From NCBI RefSeq assembly GCF_030812415.1, contig NZ_JAUSST010000011.1:27946-91945 (forward strand): a DNA stretch of 64,000 nt. Direction: 5' to 3'. The notes beneath the pieces are model-generated. The model was not told where the DNA came from, ran no database searches, and saw only the letters and a program-made list of their open reading frames with translations. Positions 15,630 to 24,425 of this stretch are shown here, piece after piece (positions within the stretch are counted from its first letter, which is position 1; each line of letters begins with the position of its first letter). The position numbers and the translations under genes are program-made. This stretch comes from Paenibacillus harenae (GTDB taxonomy: Bacteria > Bacillota > Bacilli > Paenibacillales > Paenibacillaceae).

Positions 15630-17087
15630 TTACGGTTTAATAAATACCGTTTTGACAGAAGTGAAAAATTCAATAGCTGCCTGACCCTGCTCTCTTGAAT
15701 GAGAGCTGGATTGCTTCATGCCGCCGAACGGAGCCTGCAGCTCGACACCCGCGGTTTCCGCGTTGACCCTTATTAGTCCTGCTTCCATATTCTGAACAAA
15801 CGATAACGCGTTCCCGATATTTTTAGTGTATATGGAGGCGCTAAGTCCGTACGCCGTATCGTTCGCCAACGAGATTGCGTCTTCGAAGTCTTTTGCTTCT
15901 ATTAAGGCAAGCACGGGTCCGAAGATTTCCTCCTGAGCGATGGACATCCGGCTCTCGACGCGATCGAACACAGCGGGAGTGATATAAAAACCGTCAGACA
16001 GAGCATTATCCTCAGGCCGCGTACCGCCATATAGAAGAACCGCTCCTTCTTCCTTTCCTTTTCGAATATACGCAAGCACGGTTTCCAGCTGTTTTTCGTT
16101 CGCGCACGGCCCGAGCCATACGGAGGCATCCATGCCGTTACCAACCTTAAGCGTCGCTACCTTTTCGAGCAGCTTCGTTTTGAAGGACTCGTAAATGGAC
16201 TTTTCGACAATCACCCTGCTAGTCGCCGTACACTTCTGGCCCGTCGAGCGCAGCCCCCCGCTTATTGCGGCGTCGACGGCTAAATCCAGATCAGCGTCGC
16301 CAGCGATGATGATCGGATTTTTCCCGCCCATCTCCAATTGATATTTCGCCCCGCGAGCCAAAGCAGCCTGACCGACTTGCTTTCCGACCGCATTAGAGCC
16401 TGTGAAAGTGACGCCATGGATACCCGGATGATTAGCCATCCCATTCCCGACCACAGCTCCGCTGCCCACGATCATATTAACAACACCCTGAGGCAAACCG
16501 GCATCATGAAAGCACTGCATGACTGCCGCCGCAGTTACCGCCGTTTCGACAGCCGGTTTCCAAACTACCGTATTGCCGTATATTAATGCCGGTGCGATCT
16601 TCCAGATCGGGATCGCCACGGGAAAATTCCAAGGCGAGATGACGCCGACCACGCCCAAAGGCACGCGTGTCGTAAATAGAAACGCCTCCGCATCGCTGGA
16701 TGGTATGACATCGCCGATTTTGCGCATGCCTTCTCCGGCGTAATAGCGTAAAATCGCTGCTCCGCGCGCTGTCTCTCCTTTAGCCTCGGCAAACGTTTTT
16801 CCCATTTCCCTGCACATCGTTTCGCCAATCTCTTCCAATCGGCTTTCCAGCAGCTCCGCGGTCCTGACCAGCAGCTGCCCGCGCTCTGCGCCTGTCTTGT
16901 TCCGCCAAGGCAGTCTAGCGGTTTCCGCGGCATAAACCGCTTCATTAAGCTCTATGTCGGTAGAATTCGCAACGTACCCGACTACCTCCCGTTTGTTAGC
17001 GGGATTAATGCTTTCCAGACGTTCCCGATTAACCGGCGGCTTCCATTGCCCACCGATATAATTGTCGATTTCAACGGCATTCTTCAT
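15630..17087 (-). CDS. Aldehyde dehydrogenase, probably 2-oxoglutarate semialdehyde (2,5-dioxovalerate) dehydrogenase
   Basis: The protein has 485 residues of the ALDH superfamily: PWNFPVAIPIWKIAPAL (about 152-168), FTGSNAVGKQ coenzyme loop, catalytic Glu in LEMGGKNP (E252) and catalytic Cys in GGLRSTGQKCTATSR (C286). The RSTGQKCTATSR signature is common in 2-oxoglutarate-semialdehyde dehydrogenases. The start at 17087 has AAGGAG nine bases upstream; the earlier in-frame ATG sits directly on that site. It lies between the FAH-family dehydratase and the xylonate dehydratase with gaps of 18 and 29 bp, so an operon is clear and the last pathway step, oxidation to 2-oxoglutarate, is its likely role. 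Confidence 0.82.
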   Translation of the reverse strand: MKNAVEIDNYIGGQWKPPVNRERLESINPANKREVVGYVANSTDIELNEAVYAAETARLPWRNKTGAERGQLLVRTAELLESRLEEIGETMCREMGKTFAEAKGETARGAAILRYYAGEGMRKIGDVIPSSDAEAFLFTTRVPLGVVGVISPWNFPVAIPIWKIAPALIYGNTVVWKPAVETAVTAAAVMQCFHDAGLPQGVVNMIVGSGAVVGNGMANHPGIHGVTFTGSNAVGKQVGQAALARGAKYQLEMGGKNPIIIAGDADLDLAVDAAISGGLRSTGQKCTATSRVIVEKSIYESFKTKLLEKVATLKVGNGMDASVWLGPCANEKQLETVLAYIRKGKEEGAVLLYGGTRPEDNALSDGFYITPAVFDRVESRMSIAQEEIFGPVLALIEAKDFEDAISLANDTAYGLSASIYTKNIGNALSFVQNMEAGLIRVNAETAGVELQAPFGGMKQSSSHSREQGQAAIEFFTSVKTVFIKP

Positions 17088-17105
17088 AAGAGTCATCTCC
17101 TTTTT

Positions 17106-17981
17106 CTAGGCCGGCACGGCTATATTCGTTAATGTGCCAATCCCTGTAATATCAATCTCGATTCGATCACCCGGCTCCAGCGTGAACTGACCCGGAGGCA
17201 CGATACAGGTTCCCGTAAGGAGCACAGTACCGTCAAACAGAATATTATCCTTGGCAAGATAGGCTACCAGTTCTCCTAATCCCCTTTTGAGCTGGCTCGT
17301 ACTCGCCGTTTCATCAACAACCTTCTTTCCGCCTCGATATATGCGGCAGGATATTTGAAGATCATACGGATCCTCTACAGTGTCGGCTAGCCGAATAGCA
17401 GGACCGATGGAGCAGGATTGACGCCAAATTTTGGCCTGCGGCAAATATAATGGATTCTCGCCTTCGATGTCGCGGCAGCTCATATCGTTTCCGATCGTAT
17501 AACCAAGAATACTCCCGTTCCTGTCCAGCACCAATCCGAGCTCCGGTTCCGGAACCTGCCAGCTGGAATCGCTTCGCAGGCACACTTCGCCGCCGGGTCC
17601 GGCCGTTCGCGCGGCAGTCGATTTCATGAACAGCTCTGGCCGATCGGCTTCATAAACTTTATCGTAATAGGTTGGTCCCTGTCTGTCTCCGTCTGCGGCT
17701 TCATCATTTCGCGCTTCCTTACTCCGCATATAAGTTACGCCTGCCGCCCATATCTCCGGGGCTTCCAGCGGAACAATCAGATCAAGCTGGTGAATCTCTT
17801 TGTTCAGCGCTTGGGATGATTCGATTATCCGCTTCACCTTTTCCGTAACGCTAATGCCGTCCTGTGCCGCCCTTTGTACCAGTGAGATAAAATCGGGTTC
17901 CTCTAATGAAAAAATTTCTTCAGCGTCTGTAAGCGCAGCCAATTTGAAGGAAGCGCCTTCCCGGTAACGAATAATGCGCAT
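17106..17981 (-). CDS. Fumarylacetoacetate hydrolase superfamily protein, probable 2-keto-3-deoxy-pentonate dehydratase
   Basis: The protein has 291 residues. The C-terminal FAH fold shows metal-ligand motifs: VPEPELGLVLD (Glu pair), then GNDMSCRDIEGENPLYLPQAK and later LLTGTCIVPPG. Members acting in the oxidative pentose pathway (KdaD, XylX type) dehydrate 2-keto-3-deoxy-pentonate to 2-oxoglutarate semialdehyde. That assignment is inferred from its position beside a pentonate dehydratase and a semialdehyde-type dehydrogenase; FAH-type ureidoglycolate or oxaloacetate enzymes are alternatives. ATG at 17981 with GAGGTG upstream is preferred over the adjacent TTG. First gene of the operon. Confidence 0.75.
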   Translation of the reverse strand: MRIIRYREGASFKLAALTDAEEIFSLEEPDFISLVQRAAQDGISVTEKVKRIIESSQALNKEIHQLDLIVPLEAPEIWAAGVTYMRSKEARNDEAADGDRQGPTYYDKVYEADRPELFMKSTAARTAGPGGEVCLRSDSSWQVPEPELGLVLDRNGSILGYTIGNDMSCRDIEGENPLYLPQAKIWRQSCSIGPAIRLADTVEDPYDLQISCRIYRGGKKVVDETASTSQLKRGLGELVAYLAKDNILFDGTVLLTGTCIVPPGQFTLEPGDRIEIDITGIGTLTNIAVPA

Positions 17982-17996
17982 CAAATCACCTCATAG

Positions 17997-18030
17997 TTTT
18001 ATAATATAAAACACAATTCTATAATATAGA
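17997..18030. promoter_or_regulatory. Candidate IclR operator pair of the pentonate operon
   Basis: Two palindrome-like TATAATATA boxes (TTTTATAATATAAAA at 17997-18011 and TTCTATAATATAGA at 18017-18030) lie just before the FAH-family gene. The same box occurs upstream of the iclR-like gene (18868-18882). They may also contain the -10 element. Confidence 0.5.
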
Positions 18031-18093
18031 CATAAAAAGAGCGTATGGAGGTTTTTCCATAACGTTTGATTGGAATCGGAAGCTCTTTTTATG
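18031..18093 (-). terminator. Hairpin at the end of the IclR gene
   Basis: CATAAAAAGAGC (18031-18042) and GCTCTTTTTATG (18082-18093) are perfect complements, and include the IclR stop region. It could partly separate IclR transcription from the downstream operon. Confidence 0.5.
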
Positions 18094-18847
18094 ATCGATA
18101 TCCCAATGTAGCTGAAATCCGTTTTGTTTCGTTCAACAACAGTTTAACAAATTGCTGCAGCTGCGTCTCGTCGACCTGCGAAACCAAGGTAGAAATACTC
18201 ATGGCTGCCGCACAATGGCCCGAATGGTCGAAAATGGGGGCCGCAGCGCAGCGAACGCCGGGTTCATTTTCTTCACGGTCATAGGCCACCCCGTCCTGTC
18301 TTACCCCTTTCAGTTCCTCCAGGAAGGTATCCTTACGATCAATGGTTTGCGGGGTATGTACATGGAATACGTAATTGTCGAGGATCCGAGCCAATTCTCC
18401 CGGAGGGCGATAAGCAGCGAGCACTTTTCCGACCGCGCTGCTGTGCAGCGGAACTCGGCGGCCGATCCGCGAGTAGCGAATGGCTGCTTTTGCTCCTTCT
18501 ACCTTATCGATATATACGCCCTCATGACCATCCATTATAACTAAGTGAACAGATTGACCGGTCAAGTCCGACAGCTGCTGAAGATGGGGTCTGGCCGTGC
18601 CTCGAATATCCAGACCTTGCAGCAGCAGCTGCCCCTTCTCGACAAGCGTCAACCCGAGCCTATATTTTCCCGTATGTCCCTCTTGATCGATATAGCCGTG
18701 CATTTGCAGCGTTTTGAGCAAAGAATGAACGGTGCTTTTGTGCAAATTCATTTGTTGGCTGATATCGGTAATTTTTAATTCTTTATTTTTGTCGTCAAAC
18801 AAATTAAGAATGCGCAGAGCGCGGTCTAATGATTGAATGATCGGCAT
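18089..18847 (-). CDS. IclR family transcriptional regulator
   Basis: The protein has 252 residues. The N-terminal winged helix starts IIQSLDRALRILNLF with recognition region MNLHKSTVHSLLKTLQMHGY (about 34-53). The C-terminal effector domain contains GRRVPLHSSAVGKVLAAY and GVAYDREENEPGVRCAAAPI, both typical of IclR. The start at 18847 is chosen because the protein then begins at the family N-terminus; the binding site GAGG is 14 bases away, rather far. It lies directly upstream of the pentonate operon and shares a TATAATATA box with it, so it is the likely local regulator, with a pathway intermediate as effector. Confidence 0.85.
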   Translation of the reverse strand: MPIIQSLDRALRILNLFDDKNKELKITDISQQMNLHKSTVHSLLKTLQMHGYIDQEGHTGKYRLGLTLVEKGQLLLQGLDIRGTARPHLQQLSDLTGQSVHLVIMDGHEGVYIDKVEGAKAAIRYSRIGRRVPLHSSAVGKVLAAYRPPGELARILDNYVFHVHTPQTIDRKDTFLEELKGVRQDGVAYDREENEPGVRCAAAPIFDHSGHCAAAMSISTLVSQVDETQLQQFVKLLLNETKRISATLGYRS

Positions 18848-18867
18848 GGGCGTAATAACATCCTCTA

Positions 18868-18882
18868 TTTTATAATATAGAA
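18868..18882. promoter_or_regulatory. Candidate IclR autoregulatory operator
   Basis: TTTTATAATATAGAA matches the boxes before the pentonate operon and lies 21 bases upstream of the iclR-like start. The rest of the 315-bp gap to 19162 shows no gene, only the terminator at 19124-19152. Confidence 0.5.
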
Positions 18883-19123
18883 CGATATGCGTAATTTTAC
18901 CAAACGGTTTCCTATTCGTCCAGCCGATATTCATGCCGCTCCGCTTAGTTACATAATGCTTGTTTTACATTATAAAGCACTGTTTATCAATGATGAATTA
19001 GTGAAAATATAACATTGGAATATGACCAAGTCAAGGTTGGTTTCACGAATAAAAAATCCGCTTACAATAATTCCCGACAATTAAGGATTTTTATTGCCAA
19101 TAGCTAGATTTTGTAGCTGTTAT

Positions 19124-19152
19124 AAAAAAAGCCCGCAGAAAACGCGGACTTT
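19124..19152 (-). terminator. Intrinsic terminator after the small membrane protein
   Basis: AAAGTCCGCG...TGCGGGCTTTTTTT on the minus strand: a stem around CCGC/GCGG followed by T7. Confidence 0.7.
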
Positions 19153-19162
19153 ACAGACTCTT

Positions 19163-19255
19163 CTATTGCGACCGGCTCCGACGGTTTCTTCCGATGGTCA
19201 GCAGGGAAACGACGATGCTCATCGCGAAATAGATAAGCGCGCCGAAACTTTCCAT
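19163..19255 (-). other. In-frame continuation of the small membrane protein after an amber codon, or a 30-residue membrane peptide
   Basis: After the TAG at 19271-19273 the same frame continues through EIFHT to an ATG at 19255 and then 30 codons: one hydrophobic segment (about residues 5-20) and the basic tail GRNRRSRSQ, ending at a TAG just before the terminator. It could be translated alone (a weak AGGAAA lies upstream) or be the original fourth membrane segment of the upstream gene cut off by a nonsense mutation. Confidence 0.45.
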
Positions 19256-19270
19256 CGTATGGAAAATTTC

Positions 19271-19570
19271 CTAGACGAATCCGCCGTCATAGATGTCGCG
19301 GGTATGATAAATCAGATTGTCGAGCAGCCAACCGGCAATACAGACTGCCGCGGCAATGAACAGACCGTAAAACCAGCGCTTGTTCAAAGTAGCCTCCCTT
19401 TTCCTGATTAGACGAAATGCTGCGACTGCTCCCACTGTGGCTCCGATAAACATAAGGTAGTGGGATTCGGGAATGCCGTGATGCACCGGAAATCCGTGTT
19501 TGTTATGCCATGCGGTATCGGCGATGAAGCCGGCGACCATGATCAAAATGCCCAACCCTATCATTTTCAT
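19271..19570 (-). CDS. Small membrane protein, unknown function
   Basis: The protein has 99 residues and three hydrophobic segments (about 4-16, 36-52 and 67-85). The first loop is His-rich (WHNKHGFPVHHGIPESHY). The start at 19570 is supported by GGAAGGGGAT upstream; the longer frame would overlap the serine hydrolase gene. No family is recognised. Transcribed with the serine hydrolase (23-bp gap), probably as one unit. It ends at a TAG after which the frame stays open for another membrane segment, so the gene may be truncated. Confidence 0.6.
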   Translation of the reverse strand: MKMIGLGILIMVAGFIADTAWHNKHGFPVHHGIPESHYLMFIGATVGAVAAFRLIRKREATLNKRWFYGLFIAAAVCIAGWLLDNLIYHTRDIYDGGFV

Positions 19571-19593
19571 CGATATATCCCCTTCCGTTATTT

Positions 19594-21408
19594 TCAAATC
19601 CGGTAAAAATCCCACACGTACAGATAAGCGACAAAGATCGCGGTGACCGAAGCGAATCCATATTGCCAACGTGTCACTTTTTGTTTTCGAACGAAACGCA
19701 GCGTCAATTGCAAGAGTAGAGTCGCAAGCAGTATTACCGGCAAATAAAGAAACGGATAAGACCACCAAGGTATATCATTGATTAACACCTCCGCTATCGA
19801 AACGATAAATATAAAGTATAAAATAAACAAAACGGATACGATCGTCGCGATGGGATTAAAACCGTACCGCTTGCGTCGAACCACCCCGTACAGCCAAACT
19901 GCTGCCGATACGGCCGCTTGAATGGGATAAATCAGCGCAAGACCGAGCAGGACGGCGATATGCAGGAGCGGATGATAAAAAGCCGACTTTTGGCGTTCAT
20001 ACATCATGGTGGGAATGGAGCTCAGCGCCAGGACATTTGTGTCGGCATCCACATATATCCGCTCGCCTCCTCGTTCACTTCGGAAAAGATAAGGATCCGT
20101 TTCGACGAACCGGTCGTCCCCGAACAAAATAACTCCGTCACTGACTGCCTCAAGCTGAACCGTCGATAAATTTTGCGCAAAATTAAGCGGGCCCTTAAGA
20201 TGCGCCCGGTTGGGAATGTAATAGCCTTCAATTTTTTGCAATTCATGCATGGGTGTGGGATTAGCTGCCGGCTGCAACTCCTGTACGGCGGGATAATAAC
20301 GTTCCAGGTAAGCCGTAATGAATTGCTCCCTCAACTCGCTCCCCCCTTCGGAATTGGTTGCAATGAATATGCCCGTATTTTCCGACGGAATCAAATACAG
20401 GTAGGACTGGTACCCGTCAATGCCGCCGTCATGCTCGATCAGCCGCAGACCGTTTTGATAGCGTTCATAGAAACCGTAAGCCATGCCGGGCATATTCTTG
20501 ATTGACGTGAAATGCGTTCGATGCATAAGTCCGGCGGTTTCCTCGGAAAAAATCCTGCTGTTACCGTAACGCCCTTGCTGAAGATGGGCGATCATATAAC
20601 GGGAAATGTCTTCGGCTGTCGAATTCAGCGCGCCGGCGGGAAGGTGATGAATATACGAAAACGGCAACGGTTTATACTTGCCCTTGGCATAAGAATAACT
20701 TGCGGCAAGGTTAGGATCGGATTCTGTAAACCGGAAGCTTGAACGGTTCATTGCTAGCGGCTTGAAAATCTGTTCCTCCACAACGTTTTCGTAAGGTTGA
20801 CGGGCTATTTGTTCTACAAGATAACCGGCAAGCGACATCCCTTGGTTGCTGTATGCGATCTGTTCTCCTGGCGCCCGGACGGAACTTGGCAAAAAGCCGT
20901 TTATCGCTTCCGCCAAAGGTTGCTGTTTCTCCCGGTCCCGCCCCACCGCGACTATCGACTCGTAGAAGCCTGCGGTATGGGTCATCAGATGATGCGCCGT
21001 AATGGGCTTGCCGCCAAGGTATGAAAGCTTGAGCCCCGGAATGTAATGTTTGATATCCTCATGAAGCTCCAGAACGCCGGACTCATGAAGCTGCATAACG
21101 GCCGTAGCGGTAACGGTCTTGGCGATCGATCCCAGCCGGAAAACGGTTGCGTGCGGGTCCGCGGAGACCTTCTTCTCGAGATTTGCGTATCCATACCCGC
21201 CAAGCAATGAAATTTCGCCGTTCTGCACAACGGAAACGACGGCACCCGGCACATGATGCTCCTCCATTTTTCGTTCCATGAAGTCTTCAACGAATGCCTG
21301 CAACTCCTGCTTTTCCGGCACGGATGCCAACGCGGAAGCGGGAAATAACGTCGCGAATAGTGCCGCACAAACGATCCTTTTAAACCAGCGCTGTCGATAT
21401 GACAACAT
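19594..21408 (-). CDS. Beta-lactamase-related serine hydrolase (class C / PBP4* type) with C-terminal membrane segments
   Basis: The protein has 604 residues. A signal peptide covers about 1-29. The beta-lactamase-fold catalytic domain has SIAK (S94, K97), YSN (Y186) and the third motif HDGGIDGY (near 330). After a beta-rich linker, four to five hydrophobic segments fill about residues 440-604. Enzymes of this family are D-aminopeptidases, esterases or penicillin-recognising proteins; the membrane tail places the catalytic domain on the outer face. The start is the ATG after GGGGGAGGGGTT. It is divergent from a two-component system, which may regulate it. Confidence 0.82.
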   Translation of the reverse strand: MLSYRQRWFKRIVCAALFATLFPASALASVPEKQELQAFVEDFMERKMEEHHVPGAVVSVVQNGEISLLGGYGYANLEKKVSADPHATVFRLGSIAKTVTATAVMQLHESGVLELHEDIKHYIPGLKLSYLGGKPITAHHLMTHTAGFYESIVAVGRDREKQQPLAEAINGFLPSSVRAPGEQIAYSNQGMSLAGYLVEQIARQPYENVVEEQIFKPLAMNRSSFRFTESDPNLAASYSYAKGKYKPLPFSYIHHLPAGALNSTAEDISRYMIAHLQQGRYGNSRIFSEETAGLMHRTHFTSIKNMPGMAYGFYERYQNGLRLIEHDGGIDGYQSYLYLIPSENTGIFIATNSEGGSELREQFITAYLERYYPAVQELQPAANPTPMHELQKIEGYYIPNRAHLKGPLNFAQNLSTVQLEAVSDGVILFGDDRFVETDPYLFRSERGGERIYVDADTNVLALSSIPTMMYERQKSAFYHPLLHIAVLLGLALIYPIQAAVSAAVWLYGVVRRKRYGFNPIATIVSVLFILYFIFIVSIAEVLINDIPWWSYPFLYLPVILLATLLLQLTLRFVRKQKVTRWQYGFASVTAIFVAYLYVWDFYRI

Positions 21409-21568
21409 AACCCCTCCCCCCATCATGATCTCTATATCTCTCGGCTAGTATAGCAAGCTATCCTTTCCGGCAACTGTCGATAATCTTACATTTACCTTAC
21501 CGTGCAGGAAATGACTTCATGCGACGAGAATTTACAAGGATATCAACGGAATAGAAAGGGTAACAAGC

Positions 21569-22294
21569 ATGAGTATGGACATGACGATTCTTATTGCCGA
21601 CGATGAACGGGAGATTGTCGGGCTGTTAAAGCTGTTTCTTGAGAAAGAAGGGTACCGCATCGCCGAAGCATACGACGGCGATCAAGCTTGGGAGCATATT
21701 CGCAGCAATCGTGTCGACCTGGCAATCATCGATATCGCGATGCCCCGGATGAACGGATTCGAATTGCTGAAACGGTTGCGAACGGAATATCAGCTTCCCG
21801 TCATCGTCATTTCAGCCAGAAACGGCGACAGCGATAAGATACTGGGATTGGGACTCGGAGCGGATGATTTCATTGCCAAGCCGTTCAATCCGCTTGAGGT
21901 CGTTGCGCGCGTGCAGGCACAGCTTCGCCGCGCATTCGAATTTAACGGATTCATAAATAGGGACCAGACGGAGGATTCGATCGCAATCGGCCCATTGGTG
22001 CTGAATCATTCCACTTGTTTGTTGTATAGGAGGAATGAGCCAATTTCGCTTACTTCGCTTGAATACAAGCTTCTGAGGACCCTTATGTCTTCTCCCGGAA
22101 GAATTTTTACGAAGCGGCAGCTGTTTGAACTCGTTTGGTCGGAGCCGTACATGGAAGATGACAATACGATCATGGTGCAAATATCGCGTTTGCGGGATAA
22201 AATCGAGGATCAGCCTAGGCAGCCGAATTATATCAAGACGGTAAGAGGGCTGGGTTATAAATTCACGGCGAAGGAAGATTGGCTTGAAACCTAA
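21569..22294 (+). CDS. OmpR/PhoB family response regulator
   Basis: The protein has 241 residues. The receiver domain has the acidic pair D11-D12, phosphoacceptor D55 (AIIDIAMPRMNG), and the conserved Lys in FIAKPFNP. The C-terminal winged helix ends with the typical KTVRGLGYKF. The histidine kinase gene begins inside its last codons (11-base overlap), so the pair is coupled. It is divergent from the serine hydrolase operon. The nearest described types are VanR/YycF-like regulators of envelope functions; specific target unknown. Confidence 0.93.
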   Translation: MSMDMTILIADDEREIVGLLKLFLEKEGYRIAEAYDGDQAWEHIRSNRVDLAIIDIAMPRMNGFELLKRLRTEYQLPVIVISARNGDSDKILGLGLGADDFIAKPFNPLEVVARVQAQLRRAFEFNGFINRDQTEDSIAIGPLVLNHSTCLLYRRNEPISLTSLEYKLLRTLMSSPGRIFTKRQLFELVWSEPYMEDDNTIMVQISRLRDKIEDQPRQPNYIKTVRGLGYKFTAKEDWLET

Positions 22295-23627
22295 ACGCAG
22301 ACTGTTTAACTCACTGATGAGATCTTATATTTTGTTCGGCTTCACGATCATCGTCATCAACGCGACATTGGGGTTTTTCATGAAAGACTGGCTGACGCTC
22401 GGTAAAGCTCCCGAATTGACGGCCGGCGCTTTGGTCAGGACGGATTATGAGAACATTCCATACGACAAAGTCGAGGCAGCCGGCGGCAGGGTTGAAATTC
22501 TGGATGAGAACGGGCGTATCGTTTATGCCAATGGGAATGCGGGGACAATGGCGGGGTCAACGACAGCCTATACGCCCGAAGAGCTTCTTTTTTTGCTGGA
22601 GGACCGACAAGGAGACAAACTCCGCCGCACGCTCGCTTCCTTCCGGGACGATACCGGCAAGAGGTACACTCTGCTTGTCACCTTGCCGAAAGAAGGCAAT
22701 TACGCGCAAATCTACATCAACTTCACGTTGCTGATGCTGTTCTTTTTGAGTGTATACTTGTTCAGCCGCTGGACGGCGAAGCATATTACCGGTCCGCTCG
22801 AGAAGATTGTACAAGCGATCCAGCGTATGCGGGACGGCCATTTTAACGAAAGGTTGTCATTCGAATCGGATTACGAGCTTACGCTGATTCAAGATCATTT
22901 TAACGAGATGGGGGCAAGTCTGTTACGAACGGAGCGGGAAAAGAAAGAAATCGAGTCGGGCAAAAAGCAGATGCTGCTTGATCTGTCTCATGATCTGAAG
23001 ACGCCGATCACGACCATTCAGGGATATGTGCAAGCGCTGCAGCTAGGGATGGCGGACAGTCCGCAGAAGCATGAAGAATATTTGGGAATCATCTACAATA
23101 AATCTCGAATCGTGACCTCTTTAATTGAAGACATGTTCCAGCTTGCAACGCTTGAAAGCCCCGAATATCCTTTCAGGTCGGAGGTCGGAGATTTGGCTGA
23201 GCTGATTCGGCGGATTGCCATCGCGTACTACGACGTCTTCAAGCATAAAGGATTCATCATGGACGTACGAATTCCGGACAAGACGGTCAACGTCCAGATG
23301 AACGAGAAGCTGGTCCACCGAGCCGTCTCGAATTTGCTTTCCAACGCGCTTCAGCATAATAACGCCGGTACGGAAGTATCGCTTTCGCTGGATGAAATAG
23401 AAAGCGGTGTACGATTGGAGATATGCGACAACGGACCGGGTATTCCCGAAGCGCTTAAGGATACGCTGTTTCAACCGTTTAAGAAAGGCGATTCGGCGAG
23501 AACAAGCAGCGGCGGAACCGGTCTCGGGCTTGCTATCGCCCACAAAGCGGTACAACTGCACGGCGGAACGCTGAGGCTTCGCGAGGTGCCGGACAAAACG
23601 GTATTTGAAATCACGTTGCCGATATGA
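22284..23627 (+). CDS. Membrane sensor histidine kinase
   Basis: The protein has 447 residues starting at a TTG with AAGGAAG seven bases upstream. Two membrane segments (about 14-34 and 148-165) bracket an extracytoplasmic sensor domain of roughly 110 residues. A HAMP domain follows (TAKHITGPLEKIV), then HisKA with the phosphoacceptor His in LSHDLKTPITTIQGY, and HATPase_c with the N box (AVSNLLSNALQHN), ICDNGPGIP and GGTGLGLAIAHKAV. It partners with the overlapping response regulator. Signal not predictable. Confidence 0.92.
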   Translation: MKPKRRLFNSLMRSYILFGFTIIVINATLGFFMKDWLTLGKAPELTAGALVRTDYENIPYDKVEAAGGRVEILDENGRIVYANGNAGTMAGSTTAYTPEELLFLLEDRQGDKLRRTLASFRDDTGKRYTLLVTLPKEGNYAQIYINFTLLMLFFLSVYLFSRWTAKHITGPLEKIVQAIQRMRDGHFNERLSFESDYELTLIQDHFNEMGASLLRTEREKKEIESGKKQMLLDLSHDLKTPITTIQGYVQALQLGMADSPQKHEEYLGIIYNKSRIVTSLIEDMFQLATLESPEYPFRSEVGDLAELIRRIAIAYYDVFKHKGFIMDVRIPDKTVNVQMNEKLVHRAVSNLLSNALQHNNAGTEVSLSLDEIESGVRLEICDNGPGIPEALKDTLFQPFKKGDSARTSSGGTGLGLAIAHKAVQLHGGTLRLREVPDKTVFEITLPI

Positions 23628-23629
23628 CA

Positions 23630-23665
23630 AAAAAGATGCACCGAAAGGCGCATCTTTTTGTTTTC
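23630..23665 (+). terminator. Intrinsic terminator of the two-component operon
   Basis: AAAAAGATGC (23630-23639) pairs with GCATCTTTTT (23650-23659) and continues into a T-rich tail. Confidence 0.8.
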
Positions 23666-23693
23666 GAACCCGATAAAAACAACCCCGTCCTAC

Positions 23694-24359
23694 TTAACTA
23701 TTAGAGTCTCGATTATAATCGTATCCTATTGATTTCAGAAAAGCGCGCGCGAGCACCGCATGCCCCGCCATGTTCGGGTGCACGCGATCCCAAGCGAGAG
23801 TCCCCGGATAAATATGGGTCAACACCTGGTTAAATGCCGACTGGGTATCGACGTAAAGGGCATCATACTTAGCCGCTACCTTTTTTACGACCGCACCGTA
23901 CCGATCCATCGTGCTGCGCATCGGGTCTGCCTCATTCGGCTCGATATAAAAAGGGGTCATCAACACTAGTCCTTTCAGTTGCGATCGCGTACGCGCAACC
24001 AGCTGTTCCAGCGTTTCTTCATATTCGTCGATATAGACATGCTGCTCGGTTTGCGCCGGCAGGTCGTATTGCCTCCAGACATCATTGATTCCGATCATGA
24101 TCGACAGCCAGTCCGGCTTCAGATCGAGCACATCGCTTTGCCAGCGCCCCTTCAAATCGCGAACGGTATTGCCGCTCGTCCCCATGTTTACAACGCGGAT
24201 TCCATACTCCGGATAAGCCGCCGTCAACAAGGCATCGACAAGGGAAACGTAACCTTTGCCGATAGCCCCGAAGAGCCCTTCCCCATATGGTCTAGCCCGT
24301 TCGCAATCCGTAATGGAGTCGCCAATCATGACCAGCTTCGATTTTGGTTCCAATAACAT
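23694..24359 (-). CDS. SGNH/GDSL hydrolase family protein
   Basis: The protein has 221 residues, no signal peptide. Block I is MIGDSITD (catalytic Ser, about residue 15), block II has the Gly in NMGTSGNT, block III is IGINDVWR (Asn), and block V is WDRVHPNMAGH with the Asp-His pair. These are esterases or carbohydrate/rhamnogalacturonan acetylesterases; the DCERARPYGEG loop after block I resembles that of acetylesterase-like members. AAGGAGGT lies 11 bases before the chosen ATG. It lies 66 bp after the STM4011 family gene on the same strand and may be an accessory of that cluster (inference). Confidence 0.85.
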   Translation of the reverse strand: MLLEPKSKLVMIGDSITDCERARPYGEGLFGAIGKGYVSLVDALLTAAYPEYGIRVVNMGTSGNTVRDLKGRWQSDVLDLKPDWLSIMIGINDVWRQYDLPAQTEQHVYIDEYEETLEQLVARTRSQLKGLVLMTPFYIEPNEADPMRSTMDRYGAVVKKVAAKYDALYVDTQSAFNQVLTHIYPGTLAWDRVHPNMAGHAVLARAFLKSIGYDYNRDSNS

Positions 24360-24425
24360 CGTTATAATGACCTCCTTCAAATGTGTTAACGCTATGCCTT
24401 ACTTATATAGCTCCATGCTCCTTGA

